A stretch of DNA of 64,000 bases, taken from NCBI GenBank assembly GCA_964581365.1, contig CAZOOF010000004.1:1-64000 (forward strand), given 5' to 3'. How positions within the stretch are numbered: position 1 is the stretch's first letter; every line of letters begins with the position of its first letter. This stretch comes from JAITWN01 sp964581365. Lineage in GTDB: Bacteria > Pseudomonadota > Gammaproteobacteria > SZUA-140. Made by a program: the position numbers and the translations under genes. Under the pieces are notes generated by a model, which saw only the letters and a program-made list of their open reading frames with translations, was not told where the DNA came from and made no database searches. Shown here piece after piece: positions 8,445 to 16,840 of this stretch.

Positions 8445-8900
8445 TCATCCGGCGGCAAGGGGCGGGATACGCAGCAGCAAGGTCACGGGTCCATCGTTGA
8501 CCAGACTGACCTGCATATCAGCTCCAAAGCGCCCTTGCGCGACGCGCAGAGGCTGGCGGGAGGCGTAACTCACGCAGTGATCGAACAGTCGCCGTCCATC
8601 CTCGGGCGAAGCCGCCGGCGCGAAACTCGGCCTGGTGCCCTTGCCCGTGTCGGCGGCGAGCGTGAACTGCGACACCAGCAACAGATCGCCGCCAGTGTCG
8701 AGAAGGCTGCGATTCATGCGCCCTTCGGCATCCTCGAACACCCGGTAGCCGAGCAGCCGATCGATCAGACGCTCGGCCTGTGCCTCACCGTCGCCACGCT
8801 CGACGGCAATGAAGACCAGAAGCCCGGCGCCGATGCTCGCGATGCATTCCCCCTCGACACTTACCGCGGCCGATGCAACCCGCTGCAGCAGCCCGATCAT
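8445..8900 (-). CDS. dtd: D-aminoacyl-tRNA deacylase
   Basis: 151 residues, standard for DTD. It hydrolyses D-amino acids (and glycine mischarged on tRNA-Ala) from tRNA. Both signature motifs are visible: SQFTLAADTGKGTRPSF and, near the C-terminus, VNDGPVTLLL (the GPVT loop that enforces chiral selection). The start ATG overlaps the stop of the preceding peptidase gene as ATGA, which implies translational coupling. The gap to the apaH start is 46 bases. Confidence 0.95.
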   Translation of the reverse strand: MIGLLQRVASAAVSVEGECIASIGAGLLVFIAVERGDGEAQAERLIDRLLGYRVFEDAEGRMNRSLLDTGGDLLLVSQFTLAADTGKGTRPSFAPAASPEDGRRLFDHCVSYASRQPLRVAQGRFGADMQVSLVNDGPVTLLLRIPPLAAG

Positions 8901-9847
8901 GCAATGCGTTCCGGCATTGCGGCGAGCGCCCGCAACAGCGCATCGGTGATACCCGGCTCGGCAGCCGAATGACCGGCATCGGGAATTATGCGCAACTCCG
9001 CGCCGGGCCAGACTTCATGAAGCTCCCAGGCATTCTCCACCGGACACACTACGTCGTAGCGCCCATGAACGATGACTCCCGGGATGGACGCGATGCGATG
9101 CGCATCACGCAGCAACTGGTCTGGCTCCAGAAAAGAATCATTGACGAAGTAGTGACACTCGATGCGGGCGAGAGCCAGCGCAGTGTAGGGATCCGAAAAA
9201 TGGTCGACGATTTCCTTGCGCGGCAGCAGTGTGGACGTCCTCGCCTCCCAGCGCGACCATGCCTTGGCTGCGGCCATGCGGGCGACTTCGTCATCGCCGA
9301 ACAGCCGCTGGTGATAGGCCTGCAGCAGGTTGCCGCGCTCGGCTTCGGGGATGGGACGCAGGAACTCGACCCAATAGTCCGGAAACAGGCGGCTCACCCC
9401 TTCCTGGTAGAACCAGCGGATCTCGTGCGGCCGGCACAGGAAGATGCCGCGCAGAACCAGGCCGAGCACGCGCTCGGGGTGAGTTTCGGCATAGGCGAGC
9501 GCGAGGGTCGAACCCCAGGAACCGCCGAACAGCAGCCAGCGATCTATTCCAAGATGCTCGCGAATCCGCTCCATGTCGGCGACCAGCGCCCGGGTATCAT
9601 TGCCGGCCACTTCAGCGTGCGGGGTCGAGCGGCCGCAGCCTCGCTGATCGAACAGTATGGCGCGGTAGATTTCCGGATCGAAGAAACGCCGGTGGTATGC
9701 CTCGCAACCGCCGCCCGGACCGCCATGAATGAATATCACCGGCAATCCGCCAGGATTACCGCACTCCTCCACGTAGAGGACATGCGGCGGATCGACCGCC
9801 AGCGTATGGGTGACGAAGGGCTTGATCGCTGGGAAAAGACCCATCAT
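8897..9847 (-). CDS. pip: Prolyl aminopeptidase (alpha/beta hydrolase)
   Basis: 316 residues, the usual length of proline iminopeptidase, which removes N-terminal proline from peptides in the cytosol. Seen: oxyanion motif HGGPGGG, DQRGCGRSTPH, nucleophile elbow FGGSWGSTLALAYAETHP, HGRYDVVCP and the C-terminal catalytic DAGHSA. The start is placed at ATG 9847, where GAGG sits 8 bases upstream; an adjacent ATG at 9844 is possible. The open frame runs to 9922 but would overlap metH. It lies 22 bases after the metH stop and overlaps dtd by 4 bases. Confidence 0.92.
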   Translation of the reverse strand: MMGLFPAIKPFVTHTLAVDPPHVLYVEECGNPGGLPVIFIHGGPGGGCEAYHRRFFDPEIYRAILFDQRGCGRSTPHAEVAGNDTRALVADMERIREHLGIDRWLLFGGSWGSTLALAYAETHPERVLGLVLRGIFLCRPHEIRWFYQEGVSRLFPDYWVEFLRPIPEAERGNLLQAYHQRLFGDDEVARMAAAKAWSRWEARTSTLLPRKEIVDHFSDPYTALALARIECHYFVNDSFLEPDQLLRDAHRIASIPGVIVHGRYDVVCPVENAWELHEVWPGAELRIIPDAGHSAAEPGITDALLRALAAMPERIA

Positions 9848-9869
9848 CGAACAGTCCTCGACCGGTACT

Positions 9870-12443
9870 TCAGCCCTTTCCCGCGTCCCCGCTCGCCCGA
9901 ATCCTGCTGCTGACGATCTCATCCATCAGGCGCAGCCCACTGAAGGCATCCTTGGCATAGTGCACGGAGTCAGGCCGCGTGTACACGGCCCGGCAGTCGC
10001 TCTCGACATAGCGACGAGTGAGCGCGGCGCCGCCTAGCAGCACCGGCAGCTCCATGCCCTGGCGCCGCATCTCCTCCAGATTGTCCTTCATGATCACCGT
10101 CGACTTGACCAGCAGACCGGACATGCCGACGGCATCCGCATCATGGTCACGCGCCGCTTCGATGATGTTTCCGATCGGCTGCTTGATGCCGAGGTTCACG
10201 ACCCGGTACCCATTGTTGGTGAGAATGATATCAACCAGGTTCTTGCCGATGTCATGCACGTCGCCCTTGACCGTGGCAAGCACCAGCGTGCCCTTCTCCG
10301 AGCCTGCCGTCTTCTCCATGCGGGGTTCGAGGAAAGCCACCGCCGCCTTCATCGTCTCGGCAGACTGGAGCACAAACGGAAGTTGCATCTGCCCGGAACC
10401 AAACAGCTCGCCGACGACCTTCATTCCATCGAGCAGGAAGGTATTGATGATCTCGAGCGGAGAGTACTTTTCGAGCGCCTTACCCAGGTCTTCTTCCAGA
10501 CCCTGGCGATCGCCATCGACGATGCGCTGCTTGAGCACCTCTTCGATCGTTTCCGGACGCGTCCGGCTGGCGCGCTCGATCTGCACGTCGCGGAACAGTT
10601 CGACGAAATGCAGCAGGGGATCGCGGCCGTCTCGATGATTATTGAAGATCAGGTCCTCGGCGGCGATGCGATGCTCTTCGGGAATCCTGTGCAGCGGCAG
10701 AATCTTCGATACGTGGATGATGGCAGCCGTCATGCCGCGAGCCTGGGCATGGTGCAGGAACACCGAATTCAGGACCTGGCGCGCCGCAGGCGCGAGACCG
10801 AAGGAAATGTTGGACAGCCCGAGCATGATCTGACATTCGGGCAGTTCGCGGGCGATCGCCTCGATGGCATTCAGCGTGCTGATGCCATGTTCGCGGTCCT
10901 CATTGACGCCGGTACAGATGGTGAACGTCAACGGATCGAACACCAGATCGGATGCCGGCAGCCCATGCTCTTCCACCGCGAAGCGGTACAGACGATGGGC
11001 AATCTCGAGCTTGCGCTCGACGGACTTTGCCATCCCCTCCTCGTCTATGGTGAGCGCCACTACGGCGGCGCCATACCGCTTGGCATAGCCAAGCACGCGC
11101 GCCGCCTTTTCCTCTCCATCCTCGAAGTTGATGGAGTTGATCATGCACTTGCCGCCGAGCAGCTTGAGCGCGGTTTCGATTACCGGCGGCTCGGTCGAGT
11201 CGATGACCAGAGGCACCGAGATCTGGCCCCGATACCGGCTGACTACTTCGGCCATGTCCGAGGCTTCCGGACGCCCTACATAAGCAACGCAGACATCGAG
11301 CGCATGCGAGCCTTCCTTGACCTGCTCCCGTCCGAGCCCTACCAGGCCGTCCCAGTCTTCCGCGGCGAGCAGTTCGCGGAACTTCTTCGATCCATTGGCG
11401 TTCGAGCGCTCGCCGATGGCGAAAACGGCGTTCTCCTGACGCAGCGGCACACTGGTATAGAGTGAACTCAGAGCCGGCACCAGCGTGACCTCGCGCTGGC
11501 GCGGAGCGGGATCGGAACGGCTGTCCAGCATTTCGCGCAGACGTGCGATATGGGCCGGCGTAGTGCCGCAGCAGCCGCCGATCAGGTTCACGCAATCCTC
11601 TTCGACAAAACGCTGCTGCCAGTCCGCAAGCTCATCCGGACCGAGCGGATACTCAGTGCGTCCGTCGACCAGCATCGGCAGCCCGGCGTTTGGCATCACC
11701 GAAATGAACCCGGGCCAGTTCTCGCCCAGATATTTCACATGCTCGGTCATCTCCGCAGGCCCGGTGGCGCAGTTCAGACCGATCGCGTCGACGTCCATCG
11801 CGGCCAGCGTAGTGACGGCGCAGCCGATATCCGAACCGACCAGCATGGCGCCGGTGGTTTCGATGGTGACCTGCGCGATGATCGGGACCTGCCGACCCTG
11901 CGTGGCGAAGGCGCGCCGCGCGGCACAGATGGCGGCCTTCATCGTCAGCAGATCCTGATTGGTTTCGAGCAGCAATGCATCGACACCACCGTCGATCAGT
12001 CCACGAGCCTGCTCGTAGTATGAATCCTCCAGCGCATCGAAGTCGGTATGCCCCAGGCTGGGCAGGCGTGTACCGGGTCCCATGGAACCGAGCACATAGC
12101 GCGGCCAATCCGGCGTACTGAACTCGTCCGCGACTTCGCGAGCCAGCGTCGCGGCGATATGATTCAGCTCGTAAGTCCGCTCGACCAGATCGAACTCCGC
12201 GAACACGATCTTGTTGGCGCCGAAGGTGTTGGTCTCGACGCAATCGGCTCCCGCCTCGAAATAGGCCCGATGAAGCTTGCGCACGAAGTCGGGGCGCGTG
12301 CTGCAAAGGATCTCGGAGCAGTTCTCCAGACCGAGAAAATCGCGCTCCACATCCCAGGTTTCCGCCTGGATGAGTGTGCCGGTACCGCCATCGCAAAGCA
12401 GTACGCGACGGCGCAGACGATCGATGAAGGCTTCCCGTTCCAC
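9870..12443 (-). CDS. metH: Cobalamin-dependent methionine synthase lacking the reactivation domain
   Basis: 857 residues. It transfers a methyl group from methyltetrahydrofolate to homocysteine through cobalamin. Domains in order: homocysteine/zinc module (LCDGGTGTLIQ; GLNCATGPAEM; LIGGCCGTTPAHI), pterin-binding module (FAIGERSNANGSKKF; DVCVAYVGRPEASDM), helical cap (GQMQLPFVLQSAETMKAAVA) and cobalamin domain with DVHDIGKN, whose axial histidine is residue 730. The protein ends about 130 residues later. E. coli MetH has about 330 more residues, the AdoMet-binding reactivation domain, which is absent here. GTG 12443 is chosen because GAGG lies 7 bases upstream and the protein then begins MEREAFIDRL. 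No cobalamin riboswitch is apparent in the short gap to the divergent acyltransferase gene. Confidence 0.93.
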   Translation of the reverse strand: MEREAFIDRLRRRVLLCDGGTGTLIQAETWDVERDFLGLENCSEILCSTRPDFVRKLHRAYFEAGADCVETNTFGANKIVFAEFDLVERTYELNHIAATLAREVADEFSTPDWPRYVLGSMGPGTRLPSLGHTDFDALEDSYYEQARGLIDGGVDALLLETNQDLLTMKAAICAARRAFATQGRQVPIIAQVTIETTGAMLVGSDIGCAVTTLAAMDVDAIGLNCATGPAEMTEHVKYLGENWPGFISVMPNAGLPMLVDGRTEYPLGPDELADWQQRFVEEDCVNLIGGCCGTTPAHIARLREMLDSRSDPAPRQREVTLVPALSSLYTSVPLRQENAVFAIGERSNANGSKKFRELLAAEDWDGLVGLGREQVKEGSHALDVCVAYVGRPEASDMAEVVSRYRGQISVPLVIDSTEPPVIETALKLLGGKCMINSINFEDGEEKAARVLGYAKRYGAAVVALTIDEEGMAKSVERKLEIAHRLYRFAVEEHGLPASDLVFDPLTFTICTGVNEDREHGISTLNAIEAIARELPECQIMLGLSNISFGLAPAARQVLNSVFLHHAQARGMTAAIIHVSKILPLHRIPEEHRIAAEDLIFNNHRDGRDPLLHFVELFRDVQIERASRTRPETIEEVLKQRIVDGDRQGLEEDLGKALEKYSPLEIINTFLLDGMKVVGELFGSGQMQLPFVLQSAETMKAAVAFLEPRMEKTAGSEKGTLVLATVKGDVHDIGKNLVDIILTNNGYRVVNLGIKQPIGNIIEAARDHDADAVGMSGLLVKSTVIMKDNLEEMRRQGMELPVLLGGAALTRRYVESDCRAVYTRPDSVHYAKDAFSGLRLMDEIVSSRIRASGDAGKG

Positions 12444-12527
12444 TGCATTACCTCGGCCGACTGGCGACTGAATCAAACCTGATATGATACCCGCAAAACG
12501 CCCCCACCCACAGGCCAGGACGCCGTT

Positions 12528-13409
12528 TTGAAGCGAGAAATGTTCATCAGGCTGTTCATGCGGCTTTGCGCGGCGCTGCCGTTGCGAGGCGCGCATGCGC
12601 TTGGCGCCGCGCTGGGGTCTGTTCTCGCGCTCATGCCGGGGCGCATCCGCAAAATTACGCACTGCAATGTGAAACTCTGCTTCCCCGAACTGTCCCCGTC
12701 TGAGCAGCGCCGCCTGGCATCGCGTTCGCTGCGAGGCACCGGCCAGACAGTGGCCGAGACCGGCGCGCTCTGGCACTGGCCGCCTGATCGCGTACTGGCG
12801 CTGATCACGGAAGTGGACGGGCGTGCTCCCGTCGATGCCGCCCTGCGCGCGGGTCGGGGAGCCATTCTGATGACTCCTCATCTCGGCAACTGGGAACTGG
12901 TCGGCCTGTACTGCTCTACGCTCTATCCGCTCACCAGCCTGTACCGCCCGCCGCGCATGAAGGGACTGGAAACGTATATGCGCGGATCACGCGAACGCTT
13001 TGGCGCCCGCCTGGTGCCGACGACCGCAGGCGGTGTCCGCCACCTCTATCGCGCACTGGCCAGAGGGGAATTCATCGGGCTTCTTCCCGACCAGGAGCCG
13101 CAGCCGGGAAGCGGGGTATTCGCGCCCTACTTCGGCATACAGGCCTATACCATGACGCTGCTGGCGCGCCTGCTGGAGAAACACGAGGTTCCGGTATTCT
13201 TCGTCCACTCCGAACGCCTGCCTCGCAGTGCGGGATTCCGGATCTGTTTCCAGCCCATGACTGCTGACTTCGACCGCAGCGATACGATCAGCGTGTGTAC
13301 GGCAATGAATGCCGGCGTCGAAGCATGCGTGCGCCGCATTCCGGACCAGTACCAGTGGAACTACAAGCGCTTCCGCACCCGTCCCGAAGGAGAGCAACGC
13401 TTCTACTGA
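12528..13409 (+). CDS. Lysophospholipid / lipid A-type acyltransferase (LpxL/HtrB family)
   Basis: 293 residues from TTG 12528 (AGGA about 8 bases upstream) or 289 from ATG 12540. The family adds secondary acyl chains to lipid A precursors or related lipids at the inner membrane. Seen: an N-terminal hydrophobic segment (GAALGSVLALMPGR), catalytic HLGNWE (the HX4D/E motif, here H-x4-E), a GVRHLYRALARGEFIGLLPDQEP block with the DQ motif, and GSGVFAPYFG. The C-terminal QYQWNYKRFRTRP matches the family ending. Whether it acts as LpxL, LpxM or an ornithine-lipid enzyme cannot be told. Its last 7 bases overlap the end of the convergent methyltransferase gene. Confidence 0.85.
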   Translation: MKREMFIRLFMRLCAALPLRGAHALGAALGSVLALMPGRIRKITHCNVKLCFPELSPSEQRRLASRSLRGTGQTVAETGALWHWPPDRVLALITEVDGRAPVDAALRAGRGAILMTPHLGNWELVGLYCSTLYPLTSLYRPPRMKGLETYMRGSRERFGARLVPTTAGGVRHLYRALARGEFIGLLPDQEPQPGSGVFAPYFGIQAYTMTLLARLLEKHEVPVFFVHSERLPRSAGFRICFQPMTADFDRSDTISVCTAMNAGVEACVRRIPDQYQWNYKRFRTRPEGEQRFY

Positions 13410-13981
13410 GGGCGTCGGGCGACGATCATCGCCTCGTCGCGCAGTCCCTGCCGTATATCGCCCGCCAGACCCTCTTCACGATAGACCAGCACCTCCAAAC
13501 CGCTGCATAGCGCCAGCAGCTCATTGGTGTCCAGCCGGAAGTCGAGATTACGGGGACCGGTGCCGGTTGCACTGGTGCGGGTAAACGTCTGATAGAACAG
13601 CAGCCCCCCGGGTCGCAATGCCGCCTTGATGGACGGAAACAGTCCGCGATCCAGGAAATGAGCGACCATGATCACGTCCCAGCTGTCCGGGTGTGGCGGC
13701 GCGGCAGTCAGATCGCGCGCCTCTGCGATCAACGGAAGACCGCGCTCACGCGCGAACTCCGTCAGGCGATGGATCACAACGGGAGAAATATCCCAGGCAT
13801 GCGCGCGAAATCCGCGCTGCGCGAGCAGAGTGGCATTCCCCGCCAGTCCGCATGCCAGCTCCAGCGCATCGCCACTTTCGGGCAGCAAATGCAGATTCTC
13901 CGCCAGCACCCGCGTTGCGGGCGACGGAAGCTGCGTTTTGTCGCGATAAACTGCGTCCCATTTTTCCCGTGGATCTTCCAT
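13403..13981 (-). CDS. Class I SAM-dependent methyltransferase (TehB/thiopurine-like)
   Basis: 192 residues. EDPREKWDAVYRDK is followed by the SAM-binding motif ALELACGLAGNATLLAQRG, the acidic WDISPVVI and DVIMVAHFLDRGLFPSIKAALRPGG. This layout resembles TehB-type and thiopurine-like methyltransferases, but the substrate is not identifiable. ATG 13981 is preferred (GGAGAAAG just upstream). It shares one base with the trkH stop (TGATG), so it is probably translated from the trk message. The C-terminus overlaps the convergent acyltransferase gene by 7 bases. Confidence 0.82.
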   Translation of the reverse strand: MEDPREKWDAVYRDKTQLPSPATRVLAENLHLLPESGDALELACGLAGNATLLAQRGFRAHAWDISPVVIHRLTEFARERGLPLIAEARDLTAAPPHPDSWDVIMVAHFLDRGLFPSIKAALRPGGLLFYQTFTRTSATGTGPRNLDFRLDTNELLALCSGLEVLVYREEGLAGDIRQGLRDEAMIVARRPQ

Positions 13982-15420
13982 CACTTTCTCCAGAACCCAG
14001 GTGTCAGCAACAGAAGCAGAGTAAAGATCTCCAGCCGCCCGATCAACATCGCGACACACAATACCGCCTTCGCGCCGACGCCGAGGCCGGCATAATCGTG
14101 CGCCACCTCACCCAGGCCCGGCCCCAGATTATTGATGCAGGCGGCAACCGCGGAGAACGCCGTGACCATATCGATGCCGGACATGTGCAGGATCACTGTC
14201 ATGGCAACGAAGCTGAACATGTAAAGCGAGAAATACCCCCAAACGGCGTCTATCACCTCGGCGTTCGCATCCTGGCTCCCGATCCGGATGAAATACACTG
14301 CATTGGGATGAACCAGCCGATGAATCTCGCGCCCGGCCTGCTTCATCAGCAGCAGAATCCGGAAAACCTTCAGGCCGCCCGCCGGCGAGCCTGCGCATCC
14401 GCCAACGAAGCTCGCCATCAGCAGCAACAGCGGCACGAACAGAGGCCAGAGGTGATGATCGGTAGAGGTGAATCCCGCCGTCACCATCATCGACACCGCT
14501 TCGAAGATGCCGTGCTGCGCGGCATAGGTGACCTCGAAAGCGGTTAATGACAAGGAAATCACCACCAAGGAAGCCACGAAGGCCAGCATCAGCAGGTAGG
14601 CCTTCAGCTCCACGCTCTCTCGATACGGGTCCAGCGTACCCCCGCGCCAGGCGAGGAAATGGAGAGCGAAGTTCAACCCCGCCAACAGCATGAAAATGAC
14701 CGCCACGGCCTCGATCGCGGGACTTCCAAACCACGCAAAACTGGCATCATGGGTCGAAAAGCCACCCAGAGATACCGTCGACATGGCATGAGCCACCGCA
14801 TCGAACAGACTCATCCCCGCCAGCCAGTATGCCAGCGCACAGGCCACAGTGAAGCCAAGGTACACGTACCACAGCCTGCGGGCGCTCTGCGCCAGGCGCG
14901 CCGACAGCTTGTTGTACTTCATCGGCCCCGGCGTCCAGGCGCGATACAGCTGCATGCCGCCGATACCCAGCATGGGCATTATTGCCGCCGCAAGCACGAT
15001 GACGCCCATTCCACCGATCCACTGCAGCTGTTGCCGATAGAAAAGCGTCGAGCGCGGCAGCTCATCGAGACCGACGATGATGGTGGCTCCGGTAGTGGTG
15101 AGTCCGGAGACCGACTCGAAAAGCGCATCGATCGGTGCGAGACCCGGCGTGAACAGGAGGGGCACCATGCCCGCAAGCCCGATCACCACCCATAGGGCGA
15201 CCACTACCAGAAAGCCGTCTCTCAGGCGCAACTCGACCGCGCGCCTGCGGACCGGTAGCCATCCGCTGGCGCCGATCGCTGCCAGCGCCAGGCCGCACAG
15301 CAGGAACACGGCCGCCGTATCCTCACCCTGATCGAGCGCGATAGCCGCCGGCGGCAGCATCGACAGGCTGAACAGCATCAACCCCAGGAACACGATGTAC
15401 TGTATGGCGCGCAGCTGCAT
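13981..15420 (-). CDS. trkH: Trk potassium uptake protein, membrane subunit
   Basis: 479 residues, multi-spanning inner-membrane K+ channel subunit. Four pore-loop filters are recognisable: SGLTTTGATI, STVSLGGFSTHD, MVTAGFTSTD and INNLGPGLG. They carry the glycines that select potassium. GGCAGSPAGGLKVFRILLL is a conserved TrkH cytoplasmic/helix region. It lies 32 bases after trkA, its cytosolic regulatory partner, and continues into the methyltransferase gene with a 1-base overlap. Confidence 0.96.
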   Translation of the reverse strand: MQLRAIQYIVFLGLMLFSLSMLPPAAIALDQGEDTAAVFLLCGLALAAIGASGWLPVRRRAVELRLRDGFLVVVALWVVIGLAGMVPLLFTPGLAPIDALFESVSGLTTTGATIIVGLDELPRSTLFYRQQLQWIGGMGVIVLAAAIMPMLGIGGMQLYRAWTPGPMKYNKLSARLAQSARRLWYVYLGFTVACALAYWLAGMSLFDAVAHAMSTVSLGGFSTHDASFAWFGSPAIEAVAVIFMLLAGLNFALHFLAWRGGTLDPYRESVELKAYLLMLAFVASLVVISLSLTAFEVTYAAQHGIFEAVSMMVTAGFTSTDHHLWPLFVPLLLLMASFVGGCAGSPAGGLKVFRILLLMKQAGREIHRLVHPNAVYFIRIGSQDANAEVIDAVWGYFSLYMFSFVAMTVILHMSGIDMVTAFSAVAACINNLGPGLGEVAHDYAGLGVGAKAVLCVAMLIGRLEIFTLLLLLTPGFWRK

Positions 15421-15452
15421 GCCCGCTCCAGCTCCGGCGGATCAGCCGCAGA

Positions 15453-16826
15453 CTAGAAGAATGTCACGCCGACCTGGAACAGACGCTCCACCTCGGCGAT
15501 GCGCTTCTTGTCGACCACGAACAGGATGACGTGATCCTCGGCTTCGATGACGGTATCGTGATGCGCCATGATGACTTCATCCCCGCGCACGATGGCGCCT
15601 ATGGTCGTCTGCGGAGGCAGGCGGATTTCACCTACCGCGCGGTCCACTACCCGTGATGTCTTGCGATCCCCATGCGCCACTGCCTCGATCGCCTCCGCCG
15701 CCCCGCGCCTGAGCGAGTGCACCATCACCACGTCTCCGCGGCGAACGTGCGCCAGCAGGGTTCCGATGGTGGCGTGATAGGGCGAAATGGCAATGTCGAT
15801 GTCACCGCTTTGCACCAGATCTACATAGGCTCCGCGGTTGATCAGCGAAATGACCTTGCGCGCTCCAAGACGCTTGGCCAGCATGCCGGACAGGATATTC
15901 GCCTCATCGTCGTTGGTTACCGCGCAAAACACGTCGGTGTTCTCGATATTCTCCTCGACGAGCAGGTCTTCATCGGCCGCGTCGCCGAGCAAAACCAGGC
16001 TGCGGCTCAGCTCCTGGGAAATTCGCTGTACCCGCGCCGGGTCGTGCTCGATCACCTTGACGTGATAGCGCTGCTCGAGAGCCGCGGCCAGCCCCAGCCC
16101 TATATTGCCGCCTCCGACCAGCATGATCCGCCGCACCTCGCGGTCGAGACGTCTCATCTCCCCCATGACCGCGCGAATGTCGCGTATCGCGGCGATGAAG
16201 AAGACCTCATCATCCGCCTCGATCACGGTGTCGCCCTGGGGAATGATGGCGGCGCCGCGGCGGAAGATGGCAGCCACCCGCGCCCGGTCCCCCGGAATGC
16301 GGGTGGCAAGGTCACGAAGCTGGTGTCCGACCAGCGGACCGCCATGATAGGCTTCGATCGCCACCAGCTGCGCCCGCCCCCCCGCAAAATCGAGCACCTG
16401 TAGCGCACCAGGATATTCGATCAGGCGCTGCAGTTGATCGATCACCAGCTTTTCCGGGCTGATCACCACATCGATCGGCAGCGCCTCCTGGCTGAAGAGA
16501 TCCGGCTCGTCCAGGTAGTCGCGCGCCCTGACCCGCGCAATCTTGGTCGGGGTGTGGAACAGAGAGTACGCCACCTGACAGGCAACCATGTTGGTTTCGT
16601 CGCTGTTGGTTACAGCGATGATCATGTCGGCATCTTCGGCGCCCGCGCGACGCAACACCCCGGGATGCGCCGCCTCGCCCAGGACCGTGCGCAGATCGAA
16701 GCGCTCCTGCAGATCATGGAGGCGCCGCGGATCGTTATCCACGACGGTGATGTCATTGGCTTCACTCGACAGCGTCTCCGCCACCGAAGCACCCACCTGC
16801 CCTGCGCCAAGCACGATGATCTTCAT
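15453..16826 (-). CDS. trkA: Trk system NAD-binding regulatory protein
   Basis: 457 residues, the double-length TrkA. Two RCK units are visible, each with a Rossmann nucleotide motif: MKIIVLGAGQVGASVAETL at the N-terminus and IMLVGGGNIGLGLAAALEQR around residue 230. RCK-C regions end each half (for example RLPPQTTIGAIVRGDEVIMA). TrkA forms the cytosolic ring that gates TrkH. It begins 14 bases after the ntrX stop, so potassium uptake and the two-component pair share a transcription unit. Confidence 0.96.
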   Translation of the reverse strand: MKIIVLGAGQVGASVAETLSSEANDITVVDNDPRRLHDLQERFDLRTVLGEAAHPGVLRRAGAEDADMIIAVTNSDETNMVACQVAYSLFHTPTKIARVRARDYLDEPDLFSQEALPIDVVISPEKLVIDQLQRLIEYPGALQVLDFAGGRAQLVAIEAYHGGPLVGHQLRDLATRIPGDRARVAAIFRRGAAIIPQGDTVIEADDEVFFIAAIRDIRAVMGEMRRLDREVRRIMLVGGGNIGLGLAAALEQRYHVKVIEHDPARVQRISQELSRSLVLLGDAADEDLLVEENIENTDVFCAVTNDDEANILSGMLAKRLGARKVISLINRGAYVDLVQSGDIDIAISPYHATIGTLLAHVRRGDVVMVHSLRRGAAEAIEAVAHGDRKTSRVVDRAVGEIRLPPQTTIGAIVRGDEVIMAHHDTVIEAEDHVILFVVDKKRIAEVERLFQVGVTFF

Positions 16827-16840
16827 GGGGGACCGTCTCT

